Positions 44,001-52,718 of a stretch of DNA of 64,000 bases are shown here, piece by piece. Under the pieces are notes generated by a model. It saw nothing but the letters and a program-made list of their open reading frames with translations. It was not told where the DNA came from and did no database searches. The stretch covers positions 1,922,001-1,986,000 of the forward strand of contig OZ242192.1 of NCBI GenBank assembly GCA_965205955.1, given 5' to 3'. Both the position numbers and the translations under genes were made by a program. How positions within the stretch are numbered: the stretch's first letter is position 1; each line of letters opens with the position of its first letter. This DNA is from G965202915 sp965205955. GTDB taxonomy: Bacteria; Pseudomonadota; Gammaproteobacteria; Eutrophobiales; Eutrophobiaceae.

Positions 44001-44755
44001 TTATCGAAGAAAAATGGTTTACCGCAAGAGGAGTCATGGGGCTTTTCCCTGCCTACTCGATAGGCTGCGATGATATAGAGGTGTATTTTGATAACGATGC
44101 CGGCGCCGCGCAACCCCGCGCGGGCGGGATACTCACTATCCTGCATACACTCAGGCAGCAGGTTCGGAAACCTCCGGGACAGGCCAATTTTGCATTGGCG
44201 GATTTCATTGCGCCAAAGGAGACAAATAAACAGGATTATATCGGCGCATTTGCGGTGGCGGCCGGTTTTGGCATGGAGGAAAAGATCAAACAATTCGAGG
44301 AGGATCATGATCAATATAGCGCCATCATGTTGAAAGCGCTGGCGGATCGTTTCGCCGAAGCCTTTGCAGAGCGCCTGCATCAACGGGCGAGAGAGGAATA
44401 CTGGGGATATAGTCCAGAGGAAGAACTGTGCAATGAAGGGCTGCTGGCGGAGAAATATCAGGGGATCCGCCCTGCCCCGGGTTATCCGGCCTGTCCGGAT
44501 CATACTGAAAAAATACTCATTTGGGATATACTCAAGGTGGAAGAAAATACCGGCATCAGGTTGACGGACTCCTGTGCGATGTACCCGGCGGCGGCCGTGA
44601 GCGGCCTGTATTTTTCGCATCCGAAATCACGCTACTTTGGACTGGGAAAGATAAACAAGGATCAAATTATCAGCTACGCCCGCAGAAAGGGAGCGGATAT
44701 AAAACAAATCGAGAAATGGCTGGCGCCCAATCTGGGGTATGATCCGGAGCTATGA
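41045..44755 (+). CDS. metH: Cobalamin-dependent methionine synthase
   Basis: MetH transfers the methyl group of methyltetrahydrofolate to homocysteine through cobalamin. The 1236 residues hold four modules: homocysteine-binding (1-330; zinc cysteines in GLNCALG and GGCCGTTPEHI near 304), pterin-binding (355-620; FVNVGERTNIAGS), the cobalamin module (650-900; DVHDIGKNIVG, His near 757) and the SAM-binding activation domain (925-1236). Length and order are standard. No cobalamin or SAM riboswitch is apparent in the 66 bases after the cupin gene. B12 dependence implies uptake or synthesis of the cofactor elsewhere. Confidence 0.98.
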   Translation: MRDKTAQFESLLKERILFLDGAMGTMIQSYQLEEADYRGARFAGHPCDLQGNNDLLSITQPDIIQAIHEAYLKAGSDILETNTFNSTSIAMADYQMQDLAYELNREGAKLARRSADKYGPDRFVAGVLGPTNRTASISPDVNNPALRDISYMELAGSYTEAVRGLVDGGADILLVETIFDTLNARAALFAIDQYQEQHGIKLPVMISGTITDASGRTLTGQTTEAFWHSVRHAGPISVGLNCALGPEDLHQYIQELSGLAQVYVSAHPNAGLPNEFGEYEMDADSMAEHIREWAGSGLLNIVGGCCGTTPEHIEAMVEAAGEASPRIIPKLPRYQRLSGLEAFTITPETNFVNVGERTNIAGSPKFLQLIKADDLDAAVDIARQQVENGAQMLDICMDEGMLDSEQLMHDFINLLASEPDISRVPIMIDSSRWSVIESGLRVWQGKGIVNSISLKEGEERFIEHARLVKRYGAAVVVMAFDEQGQADTTERRLEVCQRSYDILVDRVGFPPEDIIFDPNILTVATGMEEHNNYAVSFFEATRLIKQHLPYALVSGGVSNVSFSFRGNKPVREAMHAAFLYHGIQAGMDMGIVNAGQLGTYDDIPKDLLERIEDVLLNRRPDATDRLVEFAETVEAGEGGVRKVDDQWRNTPLQERLTYALVKGIADYIEEDVEMACQQYDRPLQIIEGPLMTGMNVVGDLFGAGKMFLPQVIKSARVMKKAVAYLIPLMEQERGHGDRAERQYNGTIVMATVKGDVHDIGKNIVGVVLQCNNFKIIDLGVMVPAQKILDTAREQNADIIGLSGLITPSLDEMAHVAGEMQRQGFVLPLMIGGATTSRTHTAVKIDPGYNQPVVHVKDASRAVGVSTKLLSADMKGGFKKEITAEYDVLRERHAGKQKKISWLTLEQARDNCAAIDWDNYTPPVPRKPGIAVFDDYPLSELAKCFDWTPFFIAWELAGRFPRILDDAVVGEAASRLYDDSQRMLARIIEEKWFTARGVMGLFPAYSIGCDDIEVYFDNDAGAAQPRAGGILTILHTLRQQVRKPPGQANFALADFIAPKETNKQDYIGAFAVAAGFGMEEKIKQFEEDHDQYSAIMLKALADRFAEAFAERLHQRAREEYWGYSPEEELCNEGLLAEKYQGIRPAPGYPACPDHTEKILIWDILKVEENTGIRLTDSCAMYPAAAVSGLYFSHPKSRYFGLGKINKDQIISYARRKGADIKQIEKWLAPNLGYDPEL

Positions 44756-44778
44756 GGGTCGTAATGAAATTATAATCG

Positions 44779-45144
44779 ATGATTGCGTTATTTTTGGCCG
44801 ATCTTGTGCTGATCATTCATTTCCTGTTTATCGTGTTCGTTATTTTTGGCGGATTGCTGGTGTTAAAGTGGCACAAGGTTATCTATATCCATATCCCCTG
44901 TGCGATATGGGGAGGCATGATCGAGTTTTCCGGCTGGATTTGCCCGCTTACGTATCTGGAAAATTATTTTCAAAAAATTGGCAATGCGGATCAGTACGGA
45001 GGTAGTTTTATTGAACAGTATTTATTACCGGTTATCTATCCGCCCGGGTTAACAGCAGAGGTGCAAATTATGCTCGGCATTATGGTTATTGTAATCAATC
45101 TCGTTATTTACACTGCGGTACGGCGCTATAACTACTCGCATTGA
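44779..45144 (+). CDS. DUF2784 family membrane protein
   Basis: A 121-residue inner-membrane protein of three to four helices (LADLVLIIHFLFIVFVIFGG and IMLGIMVIVINLVIYTAV) with the conserved CPLTYLENYFQ segment of the DUF2784 family. The family's function is unknown. It follows metH by 23 bases and leads into the acyltransferase gene, whose conserved start overlaps the end of this gene. Confidence 0.85.
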   Translation: MIALFLADLVLIIHFLFIVFVIFGGLLVLKWHKVIYIHIPCAIWGGMIEFSGWICPLTYLENYFQKIGNADQYGGSFIEQYLLPVIYPPGLTAEVQIMLGIMVIVINLVIYTAVRRYNYSH

Positions 45145-45172
45145 TCCGGGCCGCATCCACGGCTTCGACGCC

Positions 45173-46282
45173 ATGCGGGCGATCATGATGATGCTCGGGC
45201 TGGTACTCCACGCCTCGATGACCTACTCCGATATCGACTATGGAAACGTGTGGCCATTAAAGGATATTAATGATACCAGCCACTTCTTTCATATACTCAT
45301 TGAGTTTATCCATGTGTTCAGGATGCCGGCCTTCTTTATGGTTTCCGGGTTTTTCGGCGCATTGTTATTTTATAAAAAAAGCCCAAAAGCAATGGTGCTC
45401 AATCGCCTGCACCGCATTGTTTATCCATTTATCGTAGCAATATTGATTTTATGGCCGCTGGCGGTATTCGCCTTCAATTTCTCCAATCACATGATGGCGG
45501 GCGATCAGAACAGCCTCAAACTGGCGTTTGAGGCGGTGTTTCCGGAGGGGCTGGTCCCAAAAAATACTATCCATCTTTGGTTTTTATTTTATCTTGCGAT
45601 AATTTCATACCTCAGCTGCCTGCTGGCATTGGGGCAATTCGATTACCATACTTCAAGGATAAAGCATTGCTTCGAAATCGCTCATAAAAACACATTTTTC
45701 CCCATCATTCCGCTGGCCGCCATTACTTTTCTGACGCTTTACTATATGGGCTCCAGTTCCGCCATCACCTCGGGGAGCTTCGTGCCGGACTTGAAAACCC
45801 TGCTGTTCTACACCGTATATTACTGGTATGGATGGGCCTTATATCTGTCCGGGCATCTGATTTCCAATTTCATGCGGCACGCATGGCTGATGCTGGCACT
45901 CGGAACAATCATGTTCCTTGTAAAAATTTATTTTGATAATTCTGAAAGTGATTGGGCAATTTATTTTGCGATATTGGCAAATTCAATCTCTATATGGCTG
46001 TATGTCTTTGCATCCCTGGGGTTGTTTCTGCGCTATGCAAACAGTGGGGCATTCGTTTTACGCTACATATCCGATTCGGCATACTGGGTGTATTTAATAC
46101 ACCTGCCACTAATCGCTTTTATAGCCGGTCTGCTTGCCGGCATCGACATTTCCGCTTTTATGAAGTTCCTGATCGTTTTATCCTCTTCAACGACGATATG
46201 CTTTGCAAGTTATCATTATGCCGTGAGAAATACCTGTATCGGCCTGTTTTTAAACGGCAGAAAATACCCCGGCGGAAAATAA
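45173..46282 (+). CDS. Acyltransferase-3 family membrane protein (OpgC/OatA-like)
   Basis: A 369-residue protein with about ten membrane helices, starting MRAIMMMLGLVLHASMTY and including FRMPAFFMVSGFFGALLFYK, the typical acyltransferase-3 pattern. Members acetylate or succinylate sugars on glucans, LPS or peptidoglycan. The conserved pre-helix (RIHGFDAMRA) lies partly upstream of the first ATG: the frame is open back to about 45095 with no ATG or GTG, so the true start may be an uncommon codon such as ATT at 45140 or CTG at 45113. The end meets the kinase gene (1 base between the stops). Confidence 0.85.
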   Translation: MRAIMMMLGLVLHASMTYSDIDYGNVWPLKDINDTSHFFHILIEFIHVFRMPAFFMVSGFFGALLFYKKSPKAMVLNRLHRIVYPFIVAILILWPLAVFAFNFSNHMMAGDQNSLKLAFEAVFPEGLVPKNTIHLWFLFYLAIISYLSCLLALGQFDYHTSRIKHCFEIAHKNTFFPIIPLAAITFLTLYYMGSSSAITSGSFVPDLKTLLFYTVYYWYGWALYLSGHLISNFMRHAWLMLALGTIMFLVKIYFDNSESDWAIYFAILANSISIWLYVFASLGLFLRYANSGAFVLRYISDSAYWVYLIHLPLIAFIAGLLAGIDISAFMKFLIVLSSSTTICFASYHYAVRNTCIGLFLNGRKYPGGK

Positions 46283-46283
46283 T

Positions 46284-47606
46284 TTACTTCATCATATCCT
46301 CCAGCAACCGTATATACAGAAAAAGCAGGGAACCAACCAGCAACAGGGATATCGTCATGGTCAATATTCCTATATTGATAGTCGCTCTGCGATGCTTGCT
46401 GATCCAACGCATAACTTTGTGCTTCAATCTATCCGGGAGCGCACTCACAGACTCCCCGCGCATAAAACAGCGTATATCATAGGAAAATTCTTCAACCGTC
46501 GCATACCGTTCAACCGGATTGAATCGCGTCGCTTTGTTCACGATGGCCAGAAGCACTTCCTGCTCATCCTTTTGCTTATTGTACTTCGGCGGCGGATCAA
46601 TCTTTCCCATGATCGCCTTCATGCGTACTTGATCCTGCGTTTTGCCATCCATAGCCTTATGGAGGGTAACTATTTCAAATAATATCAACCCCAAGGCATA
46701 AATATCACTGCGATGATCCAGACGGTCATGGTTCCCCTCAGCCTGTTCAGGAGACATATACTGCAGGGTGCCCATCATCTGGCCTCTTCTTGTTTGATCA
46801 AAATCTCTCGCCAAACCGCTTCTCGAACCTCCCAGGACAGCGGTTTTATCACTAAATTTTTCCTTGTCGACTGTAATCACCTTGGCGATGCCCCAGTCCA
46901 TCACATACACTTCGTTGTACGGGCCGATCATAATATTGATCGGTTTAAGATCGCGATGAAGTACCCCCTTGCGGTGCGCATAATGCATGGCGTCGCATAC
47001 CTTCAGGAAATGCTCCAGGCGCGCCTGTAAACCATGCTTCTCATCCGGTTCGCCGCGATTACGATACTGCTGACTGGTCTCCTTGATTAAATCCCGCATG
47101 GTTATCCCATTGATCAGCTTCATTGCATAACCAACTTCCTCTCCATCCGCAATCAATGCGTATACGGGAATTATGCTCGGATGCTCCAGCCGTGCGGTGA
47201 TCTGCGCCTCCATGATAAAACGGCTCATAAACCCGGGCTGCCTGGCAACTTTTCGGTGTATTCTTTTGTATGCGACGGTGCGTCCCAGTTTGTTATCCTT
47301 GGCCAACAGGATCTCCCCCATTGCCCCAAAGTCTATAGGCTCAAGAATGCTATAGCCTTTACGGTCCGGAATCGATCTCAGCTTGTCGGCTGCCGACCCT
47401 ATGCTGTTTTCAATGTCTGGATCTACCTGTTTCTGTGCCTGAAAACTTTTATATTCCCGGCTGCTTATTTTTTTATTCTTATACAGCTTATTCATGAAAT
47501 CACCGATGCTCGCCGGTGAAACTTTTTTCAGATAATATCTGTATAATTTCTCCAATTCTCTTGGATTAATTGAAGAAATATTTTCTTTTACAATAACGGG
47601 CAACAT
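46284..47606 (-). CDS. Membrane-bound Ser/Thr protein kinase
   Basis: A Hanks-type kinase of 440 residues. The N-terminal 80 residues are an unassigned helical region. The kinase domain has the ATP lysine K114 (VAYKRIH), the catalytic loop HRDLKPIN at 217-224 and DWGIAKV at 237-243 in place of DFG. GTLQYMSPEQAEG is the activation segment and DIYALGLILFEIVT follows. One membrane helix near 410-435 (INIGILTMTISLLLVGSLLF) is at the C-terminus, and no extracellular sensor domain follows. No phosphatase gene is nearby. Confidence 0.9.
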   Translation of the reverse strand: MLPVIVKENISSINPRELEKLYRYYLKKVSPASIGDFMNKLYKNKKISSREYKSFQAQKQVDPDIENSIGSAADKLRSIPDRKGYSILEPIDFGAMGEILLAKDNKLGRTVAYKRIHRKVARQPGFMSRFIMEAQITARLEHPSIIPVYALIADGEEVGYAMKLINGITMRDLIKETSQQYRNRGEPDEKHGLQARLEHFLKVCDAMHYAHRKGVLHRDLKPINIMIGPYNEVYVMDWGIAKVITVDKEKFSDKTAVLGGSRSGLARDFDQTRRGQMMGTLQYMSPEQAEGNHDRLDHRSDIYALGLILFEIVTLHKAMDGKTQDQVRMKAIMGKIDPPPKYNKQKDEQEVLLAIVNKATRFNPVERYATVEEFSYDIRCFMRGESVSALPDRLKHKVMRWISKHRRATINIGILTMTISLLLVGSLLFLYIRLLEDMMK

Positions 47607-47799
47607 TTTATTGATCAGGCACTCATACTCTGTAGTTAATAAATTAATTTACAATTGATAAACTTATAAGCATATTCTAAAGCAAATTAAAGCAAATTCA
47701 AGCATAATTAAAAATTAAAGTCCACATATCTATATTATTATAATATTGCTTGATCAGACTGATTCGAGCATTTAGTAACAAATACACGAGGAACAGGCA

Positions 47800-48090
47800 A
47801 TGAAAAAGATCTCTGTAACACTATTTATCGGTTTATTTTTCACCTTTCCGCTGGCAGGCTACGCCGCGGATAATTATCTCCCCAGCTTGATTACTGCAAC
47901 GCCATTCGAGGGCCGTCAACTGGCGATCAAACTGGCCCGTAAATCTATCGGGGAAATGCAATCGGACCCTGAAGTGAAAAAACAAGTCCGATCCGTTTAT
48001 TCCAAAGACGGCAGTATATTAATAGAAGCGGCCGAAGTAATCGCCATTGAATTCAGCACGATCGCGGCGGCGAATAATTACTGGCGTTAA
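47800..48090 (+). CDS. Small secreted protein of unknown function
   Basis: A 96-residue protein with a clear signal peptide (VTLFIGLFFTFPLAGYAA) and a short mature part ending AANNYWR. It starts at an ATG with GAGGA about 10 bases upstream. No family is recognised. It is divergent from the kinase gene, with an AT-rich 193-base leader between them. Confidence 0.65.
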   Translation: MKKISVTLFIGLFFTFPLAGYAADNYLPSLITATPFEGRQLAIKLARKSIGEMQSDPEVKKQVRSVYSKDGSILIEAAEVIAIEFSTIAAANNYWR

Positions 48091-48228
48091 CAATTATACG
48101 GAGCTTAAAACTGAAACAATTTTTATTTGTAGAGAAAGCAGGCAACCCTCGGAAAAAGTACCGAAATGATTGCATAAGCCCCGTCATCAGGCCATCAGCC
48201 ATGACTATGGAAGCACAAAGGATTATCT

Positions 48229-48900
48229 ATGCAAAAAAATGAGCGCCTGAGTAAAAGTCAGGTTCATTTACTGTACTCGCAATCTGCAATTACCTTTTTA
48301 TTTCCGGTTTTGTCTTCCATTTTGCTGTCTTATGCATTATGGGGTGTATCCGCCCGCAAAATACTGGTCGCATGGTGTGCCACGGTCATCATATTCACGT
48401 TCATACGCTATCTGAACCTATGGCTGTATCACAAAAAGAATGCGGCGACCACAAACACCGATTTATGGCTGGACCTATTCACCATAAATGTATTCATGTC
48501 CGGCATAATCTGGGGGATCGCACCCATTATTCTGATTCCGAATGCAATCAACGCGAATGATCCGACCGAATTCACCCTGTATAACAGTTTAATCATGCTG
48601 ACGGTTTGCGGCCTGGTAGCGGGTGCAGCAGTATCTTATTCAATCAGTATCCGGGCGATACTGGCCTACTCTACACCCGCACTGACATTCCCAGCGCTAT
48701 ATCTGATCGCTCTTGGTGATAAATTCAATGGTTTTCTGGGAGGGTTTGTTCTTTTATATTTCATTTTTATCATCAGCGCCTCGTTGCGATTCAATAAACA
48801 ATTCGAGCATCTTATTCTGCTTGAATACCGATTCAATAAATTAACCTCAGAACATGAGCACTTAAAAACAAAATATGCAAAAATTACACAACACCCCTGA
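48229..48900 (+). CDS. Stand-alone multi-helix membrane protein resembling a sensor domain
   Basis: A 223-residue protein with six predicted membrane helices (VLSSILLSYALWGV, LFTINVFMSGIIWGIAPIIL, GFVLLYFIFIISASL) and a short cytoplasmic coiled coil (EYRFNKLTSEHEHLKTKYAK). The pattern resembles the N-terminal membrane sensor of some diguanylate cyclases or histidine kinases, but the output domain is missing. The stop follows directly after the coiled coil. It may be truncated or act alone. Confidence 0.6.
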   Translation: MQKNERLSKSQVHLLYSQSAITFLFPVLSSILLSYALWGVSARKILVAWCATVIIFTFIRYLNLWLYHKKNAATTNTDLWLDLFTINVFMSGIIWGIAPIILIPNAINANDPTEFTLYNSLIMLTVCGLVAGAAVSYSISIRAILAYSTPALTFPALYLIALGDKFNGFLGGFVLLYFIFIISASLRFNKQFEHLILLEYRFNKLTSEHEHLKTKYAKITQHP

Positions 48901-49101
48901 ATGTGCCCTCTAGTTTCGACAGACGGCCGGCCTGGTTGATTCTCCAGGCCGTATATCCGGTCAATTCGAGGCGGTTTGGCCCGCCAAAAAATAAGTGAAT
49001 AACGCGAGGGATGAAGCCGTTTGCGGGAACTACGGCAGGATATAGAAATGTAATCATTCATTCCGGATATATCCAATAAATTCTTTTTACTTCAATAATC
49101 A

Positions 49102-49989
49102 ATGCCCTATTTCAAGGTTACACTTGCAATCACCGCCGCACACTTTCTGACCGGCACCGCATCAGTGGCAACCCGCTATCTTGTTGCGTGGCTCGATCCT
49201 GTGGAGATCGCATGTCTGCGCTATTTGCTGGGCGGACTATTCATATGCCCGGTATTCTTCCTGCACAAATCAAAAAAACCGGACAAACCGTACGTTATGA
49301 ACAGCATTTTCCTCGGCATGTTATTCTTTGCCCTGTTTCCCCTGCTTTTTTCCACCGCCTTTCAATACACAAGCGCGGCGCGCGGGTCTCTGGTACTTGC
49401 CACCATGCCACTTTGGGCGATGCTGATCGGGTACTTCAGCAAACATGAAATCATTACCCTGCGAATGGTGGCGGGGGTATTGATTACCATTGCCGGTCTG
49501 GCCATAGCGCTGCAGGATAAACTCTTAGGATCGGCAAATGAATTGATGTCCTTCAAAGGAGAACTATTTATGCTGGCCGCCGCCTTTGTCGGCGCGGTGT
49601 ACAGCATTATCGCCAAATCCACCCTGAGAAACGCTCATGCAAATAAATTCACCCCGGTGGCAATGTTCTCCGGCTGCCTGTCTCTATCACCATGGGCATT
49701 ATCGAGCAATGTCATTCCCGACCTGTATGCATTGGATATTGGCAAATTGTGCATCGTACTCTATCTCGGTTGCATAGCGGGAGGGGTAGCCTTTTACCTG
49801 TTTAACTGGGTGCTGGACAAATCGAGCGCCACTATCAGCACACTGTTTGTCAGCATAAATCCGTTAACTGCGATATTCCTGGCCTGGTTACTGCTCAATG
49901 AAAAAATAATGATCTCATTTTTCATTGGAACCGGAGTGGTACTATCGGGAATAATCATTACACAATGGCCACAAAACTCTTCGTCATGA
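49102..49989 (+). CDS. EamA/DMT-family transporter
   Basis: A 295-residue inner-membrane protein with ten helices in two EamA repeats: ITAAHFLTGTASVATRYLVA opens the first and LFMLAAAFVGAVYSIIAKST the second. The family exports amino acids, nucleotides or other metabolites; the substrate cannot be predicted. The gene stands alone with ~200 bases upstream. Confidence 0.88.
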   Translation: MPYFKVTLAITAAHFLTGTASVATRYLVAWLDPVEIACLRYLLGGLFICPVFFLHKSKKPDKPYVMNSIFLGMLFFALFPLLFSTAFQYTSAARGSLVLATMPLWAMLIGYFSKHEIITLRMVAGVLITIAGLAIALQDKLLGSANELMSFKGELFMLAAAFVGAVYSIIAKSTLRNAHANKFTPVAMFSGCLSLSPWALSSNVIPDLYALDIGKLCIVLYLGCIAGGVAFYLFNWVLDKSSATISTLFVSINPLTAIFLAWLLLNEKIMISFFIGTGVVLSGIIITQWPQNSSS

Positions 49990-50167
49990 CCTATGCTGAA
50001 CCGGGTAATTCTGCGCCAATCCAAATCTCACCGGACTGAAATATATGACAGAGAAATCCGTGATTAATGATATACTTAGCAAAGTTTATCCTGATCGGGG
50101 AACTCGACGATAATTTGATAGTCTCAACATGCAGAACATCAATGCCGAAATTTTTTAGGACGATATA

Positions 50168-50806
50168 ATGAAAAAACTTGCTTTTATTTTACTCTTTTGT
50201 GCCATCGCTGTTATCTATACCAGCGGTCTGCCTGAATTAGCGCGTGATTCTCATGCGCAACCACCAACGGTCAAGGCTATCGAAACGATCACCGATTCCC
50301 TGGTGAGACCACAGGAATCGGTAGCCAATGCAATCGATACCGGTCTATGGTCGGACCGAATGAATAATTTCGTAAAGCCGGACGATGAGGAATTGAGAGA
50401 AACACTCACCCCGCTGCAATATGATGTAACCCAGCACGACGCTACCGAAAGAGCGTTCAGTAACGCCTATTGGGACAACAAGAATGACGGGATCTATGTC
50501 GATGTTGTTTCCGGCGAACCGCTGTTCAGTTCCACCGATAAATATAAATCCGGCACAGGCTGGCCCAGCTTTACCCGCCCAATCAACGCGAATACGGTAA
50601 CTCTGCATGAAGACCGCAAATTGTTCTATACCCGCACCGAGCTCAGAAGCCAACTGGCGGATTCACACCTTGGCCATATCTTCAATGACGGGCCGGCGCC
50701 TGAGGGATTGCGCTACTGCATCAATTCAGCATCACTGCGCTTTATACCAAAGCATGCCCTCAAAAAAGAAGGTTATGCCGAATACACAAGTCTTTTTAAT
50801 AAATAA
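50168..50806 (+). CDS. msrB: Exported peptide-methionine (R)-S-oxide reductase
   Basis: MsrB reduces methionine-R-sulfoxide in proteins. A signal peptide or anchor (LAFILLFCAIAVIYTSG) and a linker precede the MsrB fold at about 75-205: LTPLQYDVTQHDATERAF, GTGWPSFTRPI and HLGHIFNDGPAPEGLRYCIN with catalytic C184. The zinc-binding CxxC of many MsrBs is replaced (VSGEPLF), and C184 is the only cysteine after the signal, so no intramolecular resolving cysteine exists. It is convergent with a 1-Cys peroxiredoxin gene (12 bases between the stops), suggesting an oxidative-damage function in the envelope. Confidence 0.92.
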   Translation: MKKLAFILLFCAIAVIYTSGLPELARDSHAQPPTVKAIETITDSLVRPQESVANAIDTGLWSDRMNNFVKPDDEELRETLTPLQYDVTQHDATERAFSNAYWDNKNDGIYVDVVSGEPLFSSTDKYKSGTGWPSFTRPINANTVTLHEDRKLFYTRTELRSQLADSHLGHIFNDGPAPEGLRYCINSASLRFIPKHALKKEGYAEYTSLFNK

Positions 50807-50818
50807 TTCACCCGGACC

Positions 50819-51484
50819 TCATTCAGATTCAGGCTGCGGCACTATTCTCAAATAGGGCTTCGGCGCTTTCCAGCCATCTGGAAATTGATTTTTTGCATCT
50901 TCATCCGAAACTGAAGGAACAATAATCACATCCTCTCCCTGCTTCCAGTTCACCGGTGTTGCCACCTTGTGCCTGGCGGTCAATTGAATCGAATCCAGCA
51001 CCCGCAATACCTCATCAAAATTCCTGCCGGTGCTCATCGGATAGGTGATCGTCAGTTTCACTAACTTATCCGGACCGATAATAAACACCGAACGAATCGT
51101 GGCATTGTCAGCCGCGGTCCGCTCCTTTGCCTTAGCCCCGGCATCCGGGTGGATCATGTCATACAATTTCGCAACCTTGAGATCGACATCGCCAATCATC
51201 GGATAGTTGATTGCATGCCCCTGGGTTTCCTCTATATCCCCGACCCATGCCCTGTGATCCTCAACCGAATCAATGCTTAAACCAATGATCTTGCAATTGC
51301 GTTTATCGAATTCACTTTTCAAGCCCGCCATATACCCCAGCTCGGTGGTACAAACCGGTGTGAAATCCTTCGGGTGGGAAAACAGAATGGCATAACCATC
51401 CCCAATCCATTCATGGAAATTGATCGTACCCTCCGTCGTTTCAGCCGTGAAATCGGGCGCTTTATTACCAATATGTAGCGACAT
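50819..51484 (-). CDS. 1-Cys peroxiredoxin (Prx6 family)
   Basis: A 221-residue peroxiredoxin that reduces peroxides, with the peroxidatic cysteine C45 in HPKDFTPVCTTE. The long C-terminal part (VNWKQGEDVIIVP, FPDGWKAPKPYLRIV) is typical for the Prx6/1-Cys subfamily. The start at 51484 (MSLHIGNKAPDF) fits the family; an ATG 30 bases earlier is less likely. It is convergent with msrB. Confidence 0.95.
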   Translation of the reverse strand: MSLHIGNKAPDFTAETTEGTINFHEWIGDGYAILFSHPKDFTPVCTTELGYMAGLKSEFDKRNCKIIGLSIDSVEDHRAWVGDIEETQGHAINYPMIGDVDLKVAKLYDMIHPDAGAKAKERTAADNATIRSVFIIGPDKLVKLTITYPMSTGRNFDEVLRVLDSIQLTARHKVATPVNWKQGEDVIIVPSVSDEDAKNQFPDGWKAPKPYLRIVPQPESE

Positions 51485-51655
51485 AGGTATTTCCCTCACA
51501 AAATGATTGAACACATACTGGTATTTTAGCAGATTTTGAGTGCAATATCTTTATAAAATATCGGATCGATCTTCACCTTCATTATTGCAACTTGCAAAAA
51601 TACAAGGGCTATGGTGTAGTTGTTGCAGTGCAGCAATCAGGAATACAAACCAATT

Positions 51656-52693
51656 ATGAAGAAATCAAAAACCGTTAATCTTGCCCTGCAGGGCGGTGGC
51701 TCGCATGGCGCATTCACCTGGGGCGTGGTCGCGAAACTGTTTGAACATGACAATCTCGACATTGAAGGGATCAGCGGGTGCAGCTCCGGTGCGGTAAACG
51801 GCGCATTGCTGGCCTATGGGGTGGCGGCGGCAGAGAATAATGACTCGGTCTTGACACCGTTGAATGAATTCTGGAATGAACTTGGCGATATATTCACCAA
51901 AATCTTCACCCCCTGCGATAAATTGATGGGTTTTCCAATGATGAGAGATAATTCTTCCTCATTTACGCTGCAATGGTTTTTAGGGATGCTGTCTCAATTT
52001 ATCTCCCCCTACGTATTCAATCCGGCCAATCTCAACCCGTTGCGCGATTTGCTGGAAGCACACATCGATTTCAGCCTGCTGCGGAAACAAGACCGCATCA
52101 AACTATTCATTGCCGCCACCAATGTTCAAACGGGCAAATTGAAGATATTTGAACGCGACAAGATTACCGTCGATCACATCCTCGCATCGGCCTGCCTGCC
52201 TTCCGTACATCATGCGGTAAAAATAGACAAGGAGATTTTCTGGGACGGCGGACTTGCGGGCAATCCGCCCATCTATCCGCTGATTTTCGATTGTCAATCC
52301 TCGGATATAATCATCATATTGGTCAATCCACTAAAAAGACAGACCGCACTCAATTCCGCCGAACAGATCCGTGAACGCGCCGCTGAAATCGCCTTCAATT
52401 CAAACTTTATGCGGGAAATGCGCGCAATAAGTTTTTCCAAACGCAAGATTCGGAACACATGGATAATGGGCCCTCTGGAGCGGCAACTGAATAAAAGCCG
52501 CATTCACATTATCAGTGCGGAAGAGTATGTCTGTGAGCTCAGTGCCAAAAGCCGCTATGATGCCTCCCCCCGCTTGTTGCGCAAGCTCTATCAAGCCGGG
52601 TATGAATGCGCGGAACACTGGCTGGAGGAAAACTATGATCATATCGGCGGTACCGGCGGCGGCAGTATAGAGTTGGAAGCGCTATTTGAATGA
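51656..52693 (+). CDS. Patatin-like phospholipase
   Basis: A 345-residue hydrolase with the patatin layout: oxyanion loop LQGGGSHGAFTWG, nucleophile elbow GCSSG at 41-45 (Ser43), and the catalytic aspartate in FWDGGLAGNPPI. No signal peptide is visible from the ATG at 51656; the frame is open 36 bases further up. The family releases fatty acids from phospholipids; related RssA-type proteins are cytosolic. The partner or effector role is unknown. Confidence 0.9.
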   Translation: MKKSKTVNLALQGGGSHGAFTWGVVAKLFEHDNLDIEGISGCSSGAVNGALLAYGVAAAENNDSVLTPLNEFWNELGDIFTKIFTPCDKLMGFPMMRDNSSSFTLQWFLGMLSQFISPYVFNPANLNPLRDLLEAHIDFSLLRKQDRIKLFIAATNVQTGKLKIFERDKITVDHILASACLPSVHHAVKIDKEIFWDGGLAGNPPIYPLIFDCQSSDIIIILVNPLKRQTALNSAEQIRERAAEIAFNSNFMREMRAISFSKRKIRNTWIMGPLERQLNKSRIHIISAEEYVCELSAKSRYDASPRLLRKLYQAGYECAEHWLEENYDHIGGTGGGSIELEALFE

Positions 52694-52718
52694 TCGGACC
52701 GGAAACAAGCCCGTTACA

